NCBI RefSeq assembly: GCF_003012735.1
Contig: NZ_PXYI01000001.1
Span: 186,001 to 250,000 of the forward strand
Reading direction: 5' to 3'
Source of the DNA: Allosphingosinicella deserti
GTDB taxonomy: Bacteria; Pseudomonadota; Alphaproteobacteria; Sphingomonadales; Sphingomonadaceae
DNA: 64,000 nt
How positions within the stretch are numbered: position 1 is the first letter of the stretch; each line of letters starts with the position of its first letter. Below are positions 25,362-33,514 of this stretch, in pieces. A program made the position numbers and the translations under genes. The notes beneath the pieces were generated by a model, which saw only the letters and a list, made by a program, of their open reading frames with translations, made no database searches and was not told the DNA's origin.

Positions 25362-25637
25362 TCGCTCTCCCTTGAGGGGCGGACTGGCACAGCCCCGGTC
25401 ATTTGACGGTGTAACGATGCGCTGTGAACCCTTCCTTGACCAGCAGGTCGCCTGATCCCGGCGCGCTCCCCGGCATCGGCACAGGGGCCTGGTCGACAGC
25501 CGACGCACAGCAACGCAGCCCACAGACCGGGGTGTGGATCGGAGGCGAGCACGTGCCGCTTCGATAACGGCCGTCGTTACCGGTGGCGGCACGTGCATCT
25601 CGTCCGACGTGTCTGCGCCGCCCCGATAGTGGGCGCA

Positions 25638-26036
25638 TCAACGAGCGCCGGAATTCTCCGCATGTCCGCGCGCCCGCAGCCCCAATCCATAGCTCAGCGT
25701 GGCGAGGGCACCGGCCGCGACGGCGATGGTGCCCAGTGTCACCGCCGTCGGAATGGGGGCGAAGGCCCACAGCCCGGCGTAGAAGAGGCCGCTCAGAACC
25801 ATCGACCAGCCTGCGAAGCGTGCCAGCTGCCTGGCGCAGGCGGTAGGCGCCAACGCCTTGGGGGCGCGATTGCCGTAAAAGGCGATCATCAGTCCGTTGG
25901 CGCCGATGACCAGCCGAAGGGTCGTATCGTGGCTGATGATGTCCTGCCGGTGGGCGAGGCTGGCGGCGAGTGCCAGCAGGATCAGACCGCCGGCCCAGGC
26001 GAGGCCAACGAACAGTTCGGTGCGCACAGTGTTCAT
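25638..26036 (-). CDS. SdpI-like membrane protein, partner of the ArsR gene
   Basis: A 132-aa protein with four hydrophobic segments (about 8-26, 37-55, 70-92, 97-118). The middle, LMIAFYGNRAPKALAP then LARFAGWSMVLSGLFYAGLWAF, resembles the SdpI C-terminal region, where G-N-x-x-P-K and a conserved R-x-AGW occur. In Bacillus, SdpI is an immunity protein that sequesters the regulator SdpR. Here the start overlaps the ArsR stop as ATGA (26036-26033), so it is coupled to that gene. The SdpI assignment is an inference. Confidence 0.65.
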   Translation of the reverse strand: MNTVRTELFVGLAWAGGLILLALAASLAHRQDIISHDTTLRLVIGANGLMIAFYGNRAPKALAPTACARQLARFAGWSMVLSGLFYAGLWAFAPIPTAVTLGTIAVAAGALATLSYGLGLRARGHAENSGAR

Positions 26037-26338
26037 CGCTGGGTCTCCACTATGTCCGATGCGACCGCCGGCGGCTCCACGCCGAGGCCGAACGATTGAG
26101 CGAAGCCGAGCAGCGCCTCCTCGAGCACGGACAGCTTCAGATGGTAGAGGATGGACTTGCCGACTTTCTCCGCATGGACGAGGTCGGCCTCCCTCAGCAC
26201 TGAGAAGTGCGCCGACATGGTCGGCTTCGACACGTCGAAGTGCAGGCACAGGTCGCCCGCGCTCATCGGCCCCGCGCGCAGCAATTGCAGCACGCGTCGG
26301 CGGGTTGGATCCGAAAGGGCCCTGAACACGCGACTCAT
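26033..26338 (-). CDS. ArsR/SdpR-type transcriptional repressor
   Basis: A 101-aa winged-helix regulator. MSRVFRALSDPTRRRVLQLL opens the domain, CLHFDVSKPTMSAHFSVLREADL is the recognition helix and the wing is AEKVGKSILYHLKL. There are no Cys pairs for metal, so it is not a metal sensor of the classic type; the autorepressor group represented by SdpR fits better. No ribosome-binding site precedes the ATG, and an 18-bp operator-like palindrome lies 6 nt upstream. It is first in a pair with the SdpI-like gene. Confidence 0.88.
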   Translation of the reverse strand: MSRVFRALSDPTRRRVLQLLRAGPMSAGDLCLHFDVSKPTMSAHFSVLREADLVHAEKVGKSILYHLKLSVLEEALLGFAQSFGLGVEPPAVASDIVETQR

Positions 26339-26343
26339 GGTTA

Positions 26344-26374
26344 GATGATTAGCTAATTATCGAATGAACATCAA
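26344..26374 (-). promoter_or_regulatory. Promoter and operator of the ArsR/SdpI-like pair
   Basis: On the minus strand TTGATG (26374-26369), 17 nt, TAATCA (26351-26346) form a plausible promoter. GATGATTAGCTAATTATC at 26344-26361 is an 18-bp palindrome with one mismatched pair and covers the spacer and the -10 box, where an ArsR repressor would block RNA polymerase. The predicted start point falls at or within a few bases of the ATG, so the mRNA may be leaderless. Confidence 0.7.
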
Positions 26375-26521
26375 CTTTGTCGTTAACAAAGGCGGTAGGT
26401 CGGGCTTTCAGTGGGAGCGAGAGGCTGCGCACGGCATGCTTTGAGTCAGGCGGCGCCGGGATCCGAACGCCTCCACCGCTCCCGCTACATCAAGACTATC
26501 CGGCGCGAAGCGGAGCTCCGG

Positions 26522-28597
26522 CTAGAAGGAGAGACGTGCCGAGGCGCGAACGGTGCGCGGAGCCCCGGGATAGATCCAGACCGGGCTGTAGGAACTCTGG
26601 GCATAACGCTTGTCGAAAAGATTGTCGGCTTCCAGTCTCACGCTGAACTGAGGGGAGAAGGCGTACTCGGCCGCAGCCTTGGCTTTGACGTAGGCCGGAA
26701 GCCTCGGAGCGTTGGCGTCGAGCCCGCCCGCGCGATCTCCGACGTAGCTTGCCCCGAAGCTTACGGAGACGCCCCGCTTCTGCGCATCGAGGAAGCGGGC
26801 GATTGCGAACAGTGTCGCGGAATGATCCGGAACGTTGAGGACGGCGTCGGTCGCGAAGGCGGCGTCGTCGGCCCGCGCCGGAGTCCAGGCGTAATTCGCG
26901 ACGACTTGCCATCGCTGCGCCAGCTTGACCGAAGCATCGAACTCGATGCCTCGGCTGGTCAGCTTGCCGACCGGCGCCAGATAGCTGGCGTCGACCGGAT
27001 CGGTGGTGAGGATGTTCTGCTTCGCGATGTCGAACCAGGTGAGCGCCAGATCGATCCCCGGCCAGGCTGCGGTGAGCCCGAGTTCGTAGCCGTGCCCCTG
27101 CTCGGGTGAGAAGCCGTCGCCGAGCCGCCCGGTACCGGAATTGAGCAGATAGCTTTCGCCCCAGTTCGCCTGAATCGCGAAGATCCGGCTGAGTTCGTAA
27201 CGGACGCCGACGCGAAAATTGACCGGTTCGTCAGTGATCGTTGCCGTACGGTTCGTCAGCAGATTGCGAATCTTCTGCCGGTAGGCATCGATGCGGACCC
27301 CGGCCGAAACGGTGAGGCGATCGTTCATGGACCACATGTCCTGCACGTAGAATGTCGCGACTTGGCGCGTTTCGTGATTGTTGATGAACGGGAGCAAGGC
27401 GGGCGGAGAGCCGCCATAAACGGGATCGTAGATGTCGATCGGGTAAGGATTTGCTGCGGTCGGGTTGCGGCGCATCCAGCGTTCCTGATAGTCGAGGGTG
27501 TAAGCCTTGACGCCGATGCTCGCACGGTGTTCTCCGAGCGCGCCGGTGAGCTCAAGCCGTGCCGAGAGGTCCTCCACCTCGAAATCGCGTTGGCGGCGCT
27601 GGCGCCAGAGCGCGCGACCGACCAGCCTCGACTGGTCCGACGAGAAGCCCTTGAGCGAGCCCGTTCGGTAAGCGATGCCTCCGTTCAGGATCAGGCGATC
27701 GCCGATGTTCGCGAGAGTCGTGAGCTGGTGGCGCTGATTGCGAAAGCGGGTGACGCCGTCCGCCGGCTCCCCATAGAAATTGTCGCGCGGCAGGGCATTC
27801 GCATCGCCGTTCACCGCGGGGATCCCGCGGTCGAACGGGGCATCGAACTCGGTGAACTCACCCACATAGGTGAATCGCACCTTTGGAAGCGGCATCCAGG
27901 TGAGAGAAGGCGCGAGGACCCGCCGCTTGAGGGGCACGAAGTCGCGCCAGCCATCGCTATCCTCGGCCGCCACGACGATCCGTGCGGCAAGTGTCCCCGT
28001 AATTGGGCCGGTCGCGTCCAGTTCGGCCCGCCTGGTGTCGAACGCGCCGTAGGTGAGGACCAAGTGAGCCGACGGATCGAAGCGCGGAGTCTTGGAGACG
28101 ATGTTGACCCGCCCTCCCGGATCGATGTCGCCGAACAAGGCGCCGGCGGGGCCTTTCAGCATCTCGATCCGCTCTGCGGTGGCGGGATCGCGCGGCGGGC
28201 CCATGCCGCGGTTGGCGAGAAATCCGTCGACATAATATTCGGCGCCGCCATCGGGCGTGCCGAGAAAGCCACGGATCGCGAAATTGTCCAGGAAGCCGCC
28301 GCGATTGTTCTGGTTGCTGACGCCGCTGATCAGCTCCAGCGCATCCGAAAGACGATAGGCGCTGGCCGCAGTCAACAAGTCTCGCTCCAGCGAACGGCTC
28401 GAGGGGGACATCCGTTCGGTGACCATGTCCGAGGACAAGGTGCGATCGGCCGGTACGGTGCGAGTGCCCAGCACGACGATTTCCTGGGCGTCGGTCTCGA
28501 CAGGTCGAGCCGCAAGGACGGGATCGCTCGCGACGGGCGCCGACTCTCCGTCGGCTGCAGAGATAAAGGCGAGCGCGGACATGAACGGATCGAACAC
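26522..28597 (-). CDS. TonB-dependent receptor, siderophore type
   Basis: A 691-aa outer-membrane receptor. EIVVLGTRTVPADRT is a TonB-box-like stretch (about residue 33). The plug domain follows (60-170; YRLSDALELISGV, FAIRGF, RIEMLKGPAGALFG and DPGGRVNIVSK), then a 22-strand barrel that ends in RASARLSF with the terminal Phe. Siderophore-type architecture is clear, the ligand is not. GTG 28597 is preferred because GGAG lies 7 nt upstream; ATG 28582 has no such site. Neither start gives a normal cationic signal peptide. It lies 49 nt downstream of the DUF1624 gene. Confidence 0.88.
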   Translation of the reverse strand: MFDPFMSALAFISAADGESAPVASDPVLAARPVETDAQEIVVLGTRTVPADRTLSSDMVTERMSPSSRSLERDLLTAASAYRLSDALELISGVSNQNNRGGFLDNFAIRGFLGTPDGGAEYYVDGFLANRGMGPPRDPATAERIEMLKGPAGALFGDIDPGGRVNIVSKTPRFDPSAHLVLTYGAFDTRRAELDATGPITGTLAARIVVAAEDSDGWRDFVPLKRRVLAPSLTWMPLPKVRFTYVGEFTEFDAPFDRGIPAVNGDANALPRDNFYGEPADGVTRFRNQRHQLTTLANIGDRLILNGGIAYRTGSLKGFSSDQSRLVGRALWRQRRQRDFEVEDLSARLELTGALGEHRASIGVKAYTLDYQERWMRRNPTAANPYPIDIYDPVYGGSPPALLPFINNHETRQVATFYVQDMWSMNDRLTVSAGVRIDAYRQKIRNLLTNRTATITDEPVNFRVGVRYELSRIFAIQANWGESYLLNSGTGRLGDGFSPEQGHGYELGLTAAWPGIDLALTWFDIAKQNILTTDPVDASYLAPVGKLTSRGIEFDASVKLAQRWQVVANYAWTPARADDAAFATDAVLNVPDHSATLFAIARFLDAQKRGVSVSFGASYVGDRAGGLDANAPRLPAYVKAKAAAEYAFSPQFSVRLEADNLFDKRYAQSSYSPVWIYPGAPRTVRASARLSF

Positions 28598-28627
28598 GAG
28601 GATACTCCGAGAATTGCAGGTGAGTGT

Positions 28628-28647
28628 ATGCGGATGCGCATCCGCAT
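28628..28647. repeat. Perfect 20-bp palindrome between DUF1624 and receptor genes
   Basis: ATGCGGATGC and GCATCCGCAT form an uninterrupted palindrome that touches the last base of the DUF1624 stop codon and ends 30 nt before the receptor start. It could bind a dimeric regulator or fold as an RNA hairpin between two co-transcribed genes; without a loop the hairpin would lose its innermost pairs. Confidence 0.6.
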
Positions 28648-29876
28648 CAGAGGTAGCTGAGCAGGGCGTAATTGCTGCGGCGCTTGACGCCCGCGAACCA
28701 GCGGCACAGGAACCAGAGTGGGGCCGCGACTGCCCCGGCCAGGAGCCACAGGGCCGCGACGCTGGGCAGGCTGAACAAGCGCCCATGATTGGGACCGAGG
28801 CTGCTCAGAGCGAGCAGGTTGAGGAGGTGCAGCAGATAAAGATGCGCAATATAGAAGAAGAGCGGGACCGCCCCGAACACCGCGATCCACCCGAGTGCAC
28901 GGCCAGGCGCTTGCTCGAGCAGCACCAGCAACAGGGCACCGGTGCCGATGGTGAGCAGGATGAATACGGCCGACGGCGGGTATTTCGTCAGATTGACGAA
29001 GCTCATTGCCGTCTCGACCGGTGACGATCCGAGTTCCCAGGGATGAGGATCGCCGTAGACGTTCACGGCGCGCATCGAGAGGAAAAGTACCAAAGCGCCG
29101 ACGCCGACGGTGAGCAGCCTTCTTCTCCGCGTCGGGGCGGAAATATCGCTTCCGAACCATGTCCCCGCGCTCCAGCCCAGTGCGACGACGCCAATCCAGG
29201 GGAGCAGCGGATAGGAGCTACGCGCGCGGACGCTGTCGCTGAGCGCGATGTAGCCCCTGTCGTGGAGAAGCGCCCAAAGAGCGTGCCCATATTCTCCCGG
29301 TGCAAAGGCAATGGGATCGAGAAGATTGTGCCCGAAGACGATCGACAGCCCGATGGCGAGCAGGGCTGGACGCGGCAGCCAGAGCAGGCCGGAGAGCGCG
29401 ATCATCGACAGGCCGATGACCCAGATCACCTGGAGGAAGATGGTCTGCGGCGGCAGGGAGAAGGTCCACGCGAAATTGATCACCGTCAGTTCGAGGACGA
29501 TCAGGAAGAGGCCTCGTTTGAACAGGAACGCCGCCGCGGCTGGCTTGCCGCCTCGGTGCTGGCCGTACAGCCAGGCCGACAAGCCGGTCAGTGCGACGAA
29601 GATCGGTGCGCAGAGGTGGGCGAGGAGGCGGCTTGCGAAGAGGCTCGGGGGCGTAGTGCCGAGATCCATCGGATCCGCGACCTGCGCGTGCAGATAAAAG
29701 AATTCCCGAACATGGTCGACGAGCATGGCGAGCATGACCACGCCGCGAAGAGCGTCGATGGGGACATGGCGGCTGGGGGTGCCAGACGAAATCGCGGGCG
29801 ATTGACTACGGGACTGGCCCGCATCCGGAGCAGCGTGAGCTGCGGCGGCGGGCGCGAGACGTGGCACGCGTGGCAT
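28647..29876 (-). CDS. DUF1624/HGSNAT-like multi-pass membrane protein
   Basis: A 409-aa inner-membrane protein with about ten hydrophobic helices. VPIDALRGVVMLAMLVDHVREFF near residue 38 is the DUF1624 motif shared with heparan-alpha-glucosaminide N-acetyltransferase, whose His and Asp take part in acetyl transfer across the membrane. KRGLFLIVLELTVINFAW and LPWIGVVALGWSAGTWF fit the family. It may acetylate a periplasmic sugar. The TonB receptor lies just downstream on the same strand. The exact start is uncertain; ATG 29906 is an alternative. Confidence 0.85.
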   Translation of the reverse strand: MPRVPRLAPAAAAHAAPDAGQSRSQSPAISSGTPSRHVPIDALRGVVMLAMLVDHVREFFYLHAQVADPMDLGTTPPSLFASRLLAHLCAPIFVALTGLSAWLYGQHRGGKPAAAAFLFKRGLFLIVLELTVINFAWTFSLPPQTIFLQVIWVIGLSMIALSGLLWLPRPALLAIGLSIVFGHNLLDPIAFAPGEYGHALWALLHDRGYIALSDSVRARSSYPLLPWIGVVALGWSAGTWFGSDISAPTRRRRLLTVGVGALVLFLSMRAVNVYGDPHPWELGSSPVETAMSFVNLTKYPPSAVFILLTIGTGALLLVLLEQAPGRALGWIAVFGAVPLFFYIAHLYLLHLLNLLALSSLGPNHGRLFSLPSVAALWLLAGAVAAPLWFLCRWFAGVKRRSNYALLSYL

Positions 29877-30044
29877 GGAAGAATTCCGTCCGATGCGGCC
29901 GTGCACTGACGGCCGTGTGGCGCTTCACCGGCGCCAGCCTCGGGCAAGAGAATGTCGCCCGGCTGTTGATGCTCGATGATCGGCTTCAGGGGGCATGTGC
30001 CGCGACACGAGCGAACGCTGATCGCGGCGCATTCCGATGCGCAC

Positions 30045-30398
30045 TCAGCCGAGCGGCGGCTCCAGCAAGGGGCCGATGACTCGGCTGAAGAGCGCCTCCG
30101 CCGCGATCATGCGGATGCGCATCGCGCCCCGTGCCGAAATGCCGGAGAGTGCAGGCTCGTCGGGGAGCAGGGCGCCGGCAAGGGCGCTCGCAGCAGCATC
30201 CGCCAGAGTTCCCTGCTTTTCCCCGGCCGATTCCGCTGCCTCTTCGCCATGCGCCGCAAGAGAGATGATGAGTTGCTCGCTTGTCCGCGCAGCGGCGTGC
30301 GCGGTCACATCCGCGTGCCGGCATAGTGCAAAGGGCGCCGCCAGACCGTTGCCGGCGACGAACACCAGCAGAAGCAGGAGAGGAAGCAATCGGGCCAT
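30045..30398 (-). CDS. Small exported protein, function unknown
   Basis: A 117-aa protein beginning MARLLPLLLLLVFVAGNG, a clear signal peptide, followed by ALCRHADVTAHAAARTSEQ and an acidic/Ala-rich helix, and ending SRVIGPLLEPPLG. The Cys-x2-His pair and the small size recall envelope proteins linked to metal tolerance, but I cannot name a family. No good ribosome-binding site is seen near ATG 30398. It stands alone, in line with the genes on either side. Confidence 0.55.
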   Translation of the reverse strand: MARLLPLLLLLVFVAGNGLAAPFALCRHADVTAHAAARTSEQLIISLAAHGEEAAESAGEKQGTLADAAASALAGALLPDEPALSGISARGAMRIRMIAAEALFSRVIGPLLEPPLG

Positions 30399-30571
30399 TT
30401 GATATGTGATAACGTCCCTAGACAGGGGAAGGCAAGCTTTGATCACGCAACCCTCAGCGCCGGTTGGAGAAAAGGGCGCGGCTTCGCTCCGCATCGATCA
30501 GGGCAGGAGCGATGTGTGCGTTCGACCCTCTGGTCGGATGTGGCGAAGATGAGGACGACCCGGTCAGTGGA

Positions 30572-30901
30572 TCAAAGCGGCGCTCGACCGCATCTCGCCA
30601 GAGCCGCCGCGGCGACGGCGTTCGTCAAGGCCGGCGGACCAACGAGGGACACGCCCATATAGGTCTCGCGCTCCACGGTGATGACCTGTTCACCGAGCCG
30701 CCACTCGGACGACGACCATTCCTGGCTGCCGGCGATGCTGCCGTGCTTGGAAATTCGTTCTGCGCCGATGCCTTGCAGAACGGCATCGATGGCCGCGATC
30801 AGGTCCTCGTCCCACTCGTCACCGAGGTGGATGTCCACCATTGCTGGATTACCAGCGTCCCTCACCAATGTTTGCTTCGGCTGGCCATCGGGCTCTCTCA
30901 C
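30572..30901 (-). CDS. Conserved-looking hypothetical protein
   Basis: A 109-aa soluble protein (GDEWDEDLIAAIDAVLQGIG, SIAGSQEWSSSEWRLGEQVITVE, YMGVSLVGPPALTNAVAAAAL). The composition is balanced and the helix-strand pattern looks like a real small domain, but I do not recognise it. The GTG at 30901 starts 27 nt after the serine-hydrolase stop on the same strand; ATG 30841 is an alternative start. Neither has a clear ribosome-binding site, so it may rely on the upstream gene. Confidence 0.45.
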   Translation of the reverse strand: MREPDGQPKQTLVRDAGNPAMVDIHLGDEWDEDLIAAIDAVLQGIGAERISKHGSIAGSQEWSSSEWRLGEQVITVERETYMGVSLVGPPALTNAVAAAALARCGRAPL

Positions 30902-30928
30902 GATCGCACGGGTTAGCTCGAAGTCGGC

Positions 30929-32221
30929 TCAATCGCCCTTGGGCCCGAGATAATCGGGACCATAGACCGCCTTGCGGAAGTCGCGGTGGAGACTGCCGTC
31001 GAACGGCACCGTCTGAACGAAGAACACGGCGGTGAGCTTGTTGGCGGGATCGACCCAGAACAGGGTGGAGGCCATGCCGTCCCAGAAGAACTCTCCGAGG
31101 GTGCCCCGGTTTTCCTGAGCATCCTTGGGCTGGCCGGTTCGGACGAAGAAATCTATGCCGAAGCCACCATTGCCCTTGCCCGGCAGCCACAGACGCTCGG
31201 TGACGCGCGGATCGAGCTGGTCGGTCGCCATCAGCTTCACCGTCGACGGCTTGAGGATGCGGACGCCGTCGAGGTTGCCGCCGTTCAGCAGCATCGTGGC
31301 GAAGCGCATGTAATCGTCCACAGTCGAGGCGAGGCCGGCGCCGCCCATGGTGAGCGTCTTGGGCGCGAAGTTCAGCCGGCGATTATCCGCATCGGGAACC
31401 CGATCGAGCGTTCCGCCCGGCTTTTTCGCGTAGACGGCGGCGAGCCGCCCGAACCGTCCTTCGGGCTGGGTCCAGCCGGTCTCGCGCATGCCGAGTGGTT
31501 GCAGGACATGGTCCCGGACGTAATCCTCGAACCGTTGGCCGGAGAGTTTCTCGACCAGCAGGGCCTGAACGTCCACGGCAGCGCTGTAATGCCAGCGTGT
31601 GCCCGGTTCGAACAGCAACGGCACCTGCGCCAGCCGCCGCCCGAACTCGGCGAGATCGATGTCGAGCTTCAGCGGTATCGGATCCAGCCGTCCGAATTCC
31701 TGCTCTGGGAAACTCTCGCCGGGGCCGTAGCCGAAGCCGGCGGTGTGGCGAAGGATGTCGCGGATCAGAATCGGCCGGTCGGGCGCCTTGAGGATCGGCT
31801 TTCCGGCGGCGTCGGTGCCGGCGAACACCTTGGTGACGCCGAATTCCGGAAGATAGCGGGCGAGCGGATCGTCCAGCCCGAACTTGCCCTGCTCCCAGAG
31901 CTGCATCAGCGCCACGCCGGTCACTGGCTTGGTCATAGAAAAGATCTGCGCGAGCGTGTCTCGGGCCATCGGCCGCTTGGCCTCGCTGTCAGCGAAGCCC
32001 GAAGTGCCGAAATAGACTTCCCGGCCATTCTCGAACACCAGAGCGGAGACGCCTATCGCCCGGCCGCTCGAGACCATCTCGGCGAGCGCGCGATCGATCC
32101 GCTGCTTGTCGATGCGCACGGTCGCCGATGCGGACGCGCTCTTGGGGGCGGCAAAGGCGGGCGCCGTCTGGGCACCGAGCAGCGCAATCGCCGCAGCTGC
32201 GGCCAACCATTTCGACATCAT
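30929..32221 (-). CDS. Serine hydrolase, beta-lactamase/class C type, exported
   Basis: A 430-aa periplasmic enzyme. The signal peptide ends near AAPAFAA (residue about 25). The catalytic SxxK motif is in IFSMTKPVTG (about residue 93) and the YxN-like motif is WHYSAAVD. The third box (KTG-like) is replaced by a weak match near NRGTLGEFFWDG, as is common in esterase-type relatives. They cleave esters or peptides and rarely beta-lactams. ATG 32221 lies 9 nt after GGAGG. Confidence 0.88.
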   Translation of the reverse strand: MMSKWLAAAAAIALLGAQTAPAFAAPKSASASATVRIDKQRIDRALAEMVSSGRAIGVSALVFENGREVYFGTSGFADSEAKRPMARDTLAQIFSMTKPVTGVALMQLWEQGKFGLDDPLARYLPEFGVTKVFAGTDAAGKPILKAPDRPILIRDILRHTAGFGYGPGESFPEQEFGRLDPIPLKLDIDLAEFGRRLAQVPLLFEPGTRWHYSAAVDVQALLVEKLSGQRFEDYVRDHVLQPLGMRETGWTQPEGRFGRLAAVYAKKPGGTLDRVPDADNRRLNFAPKTLTMGGAGLASTVDDYMRFATMLLNGGNLDGVRILKPSTVKLMATDQLDPRVTERLWLPGKGNGGFGIDFFVRTGQPKDAQENRGTLGEFFWDGMASTLFWVDPANKLTAVFFVQTVPFDGSLHRDFRKAVYGPDYLGPKGD

Positions 32222-32284
32222 GCCGTCCACCCTCCGGATTGTCCTGGCAGAGGCTTAGCGGGGCAGGGTTCGGCTGGAAAGACG

Positions 32285-32674
32285 TCAGCCGGGCGCTCGG
32301 CGCCGGATCGCCCTTCTCAGGCTCTCACCCACCAGAATGAGAACGGCACCCAATGCGTAAGCAGCGAGGTCCATCGGATCGAAGCTGGCGCCGAGCACCA
32401 CGCGCGCGATCGGGTTGCCGCGCAGGCCGATCGTGTCGAGCAGGTCGAGCCACTGGGCGATTTCGACTGCGCAGGCGATCGCGAAGGCAAGAGCCGTCGC
32501 GGCAAGGACCTCAATGCGCGACGCGGCCCTGAGAACCAGATAGACGAGCACCACGGCAAGACTGTCGCCGCCGAACGGGCGTATGATGCGGTCCTCGACG
32601 GTGAGGGCGATGAACAGCTCCAGGCCGAAAACGGCAACCGCCGCCGCTGCGTATCCTGCTCTCAGGCCGAGCAT
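32285..32674 (-). CDS. DUF2809-family membrane protein
   Basis: A 129-aa protein with four hydrophobic segments. FGLELFIALTVEDRIIRPFGGDSLAVVLVYLVL, read across residues 16-48, carries the DUF2809 pattern: a helix, then a short loop with RPFGGD, then a helix. VEIAQWLDLLDTIGLRGN and FDPMDLAAYALGAV recall the VanZ-like folds, to which it may be distantly related. Function unknown. ATG 32674 is used; a TTG 12 nt upstream is possible. Confidence 0.8.
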   Translation of the reverse strand: MLGLRAGYAAAAVAVFGLELFIALTVEDRIIRPFGGDSLAVVLVYLVLRAASRIEVLAATALAFAIACAVEIAQWLDLLDTIGLRGNPIARVVLGASFDPMDLAAYALGAVLILVGESLRRAIRRRAPG

Positions 32675-32777
32675 GTTGAAATGCAAATCCGAAGGATGGG
32701 CTGTGTGTCAGGTGTTGGCCCGCAAGCTCGTCGTGATCGACTCAGACCGTAAGAGCAGTGCAAGCGAATTCGACGGG

Positions 32778-33137
32778 TCAGTCGAGCGCCTTGCCCGCGG
32801 GTTCCACCCTGTTGCCGGCTCCCGTAAGATCGCGCCTGACCTCGCCCGACGAGAAATATCGGACCTCGTGATCGGACCCTGCCACGGTGAGCAACCCGCC
32901 AGGAGCGAGGTTCGCCGTCACCTTGTTGTCCGCACCCGAGACATCGAGGCTGGCGCAGGTTCCGGTGAGCCGGATCACGTGGCCGCTCCCCGCGATGATC
33001 ACTGCCCGACCCTTGCACGGCAAGGTCATCTTGTGATCGGCCCCGGCGATGTCGATCGTCGTCGGGGTCACCTCGATCGGCCCGACGCCAGCGCTCTGGG
33101 CCGACGCGAGCAAAAGCAGCAAAGACGCAATCGGCAT
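32778..33137 (-). CDS. DUF3060-family exported protein
   Basis: A 119-aa protein. A short signal peptide (MPIASLLLLLASAQS) is followed by repeated short strands: TTIDIAGADHKMTL, AVIIAGSGHVIRLTG, SLDVSGADNKVTA and LLTVAGSDHEVRY. Each carries the xIxGxxHxVxL pattern of DUF3060, which probably forms a small beta-helix. Function unknown. GGAGACCTC precedes ATG 33137. The downstream gene on the same strand is the DUF2809 gene, 103 nt away. Confidence 0.83.
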   Translation of the reverse strand: MPIASLLLLLASAQSAGVGPIEVTPTTIDIAGADHKMTLPCKGRAVIIAGSGHVIRLTGTCASLDVSGADNKVTANLAPGGLLTVAGSDHEVRYFSSGEVRRDLTGAGNRVEPAGKALD

Positions 33138-33246
33138 GAGGTCTCCTTCGATCCGCAGCGTGGCCGTCCAGCGTCAATCTGGCACGGCGCGCAGCGTCCG
33201 TCGAGCGTTGCGGCGTTGAAGTGCTCGACCGGGGGCGACCACGGAC

Positions 33247-33402
33247 CTAGGCGAAATCGCCGAGCCTTGCGGCCTCCTCCTCCGCTTCCTCGGACAGGTG
33301 CGGGAGGGTGGTCGAATGATGTTGCGCCTCGCCGTCACCGTCGAGGGCGCCCGACATGTCCTTCGAATCAGGTTCGTTGCCTGGCTTGGGATCGATCGTC
33401 AT
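33247..33402 (-). CDS. Small acidic protein of 51 residues
   Basis: MTIDPKPGNEPDSKDMSG opens a short, acidic protein that ends in a Glu/Ala helix (LSEEAEEEAARLGDFA). There is no Cys, no membrane segment and no family I know. Support comes from AAAGGAG 6 nt before ATG 33402, a near-perfect ribosome-binding site. It is probably a cytoplasmic protein of the stress-linked or disordered kind; that is a guess. Confidence 0.6.
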   Translation of the reverse strand: MTIDPKPGNEPDSKDMSGALDGDGEAQHHSTTLPHLSEEAEEEAARLGDFA

Positions 33403-33514
33403 TGGCTTCTCCTTTGCGGGTGCAACGCACAAGCTCGCCCTAGGAGCCGGGCATTGCGCCGGAACGCGCAGGCCACCCGAGTGCGCAAAGCGCCGAAGAA
33501 GCTGCTCCTGACGC

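Noticed and set aside
30109-30122. ATGCGGATGCGCAT, 14 bases shared with the palindrome at 28628
   Set aside because: Here it encodes MRIRMI-type codons of the small exported protein on the minus strand, in a CG-rich context; a chance match is likely and the other arm is not kept.
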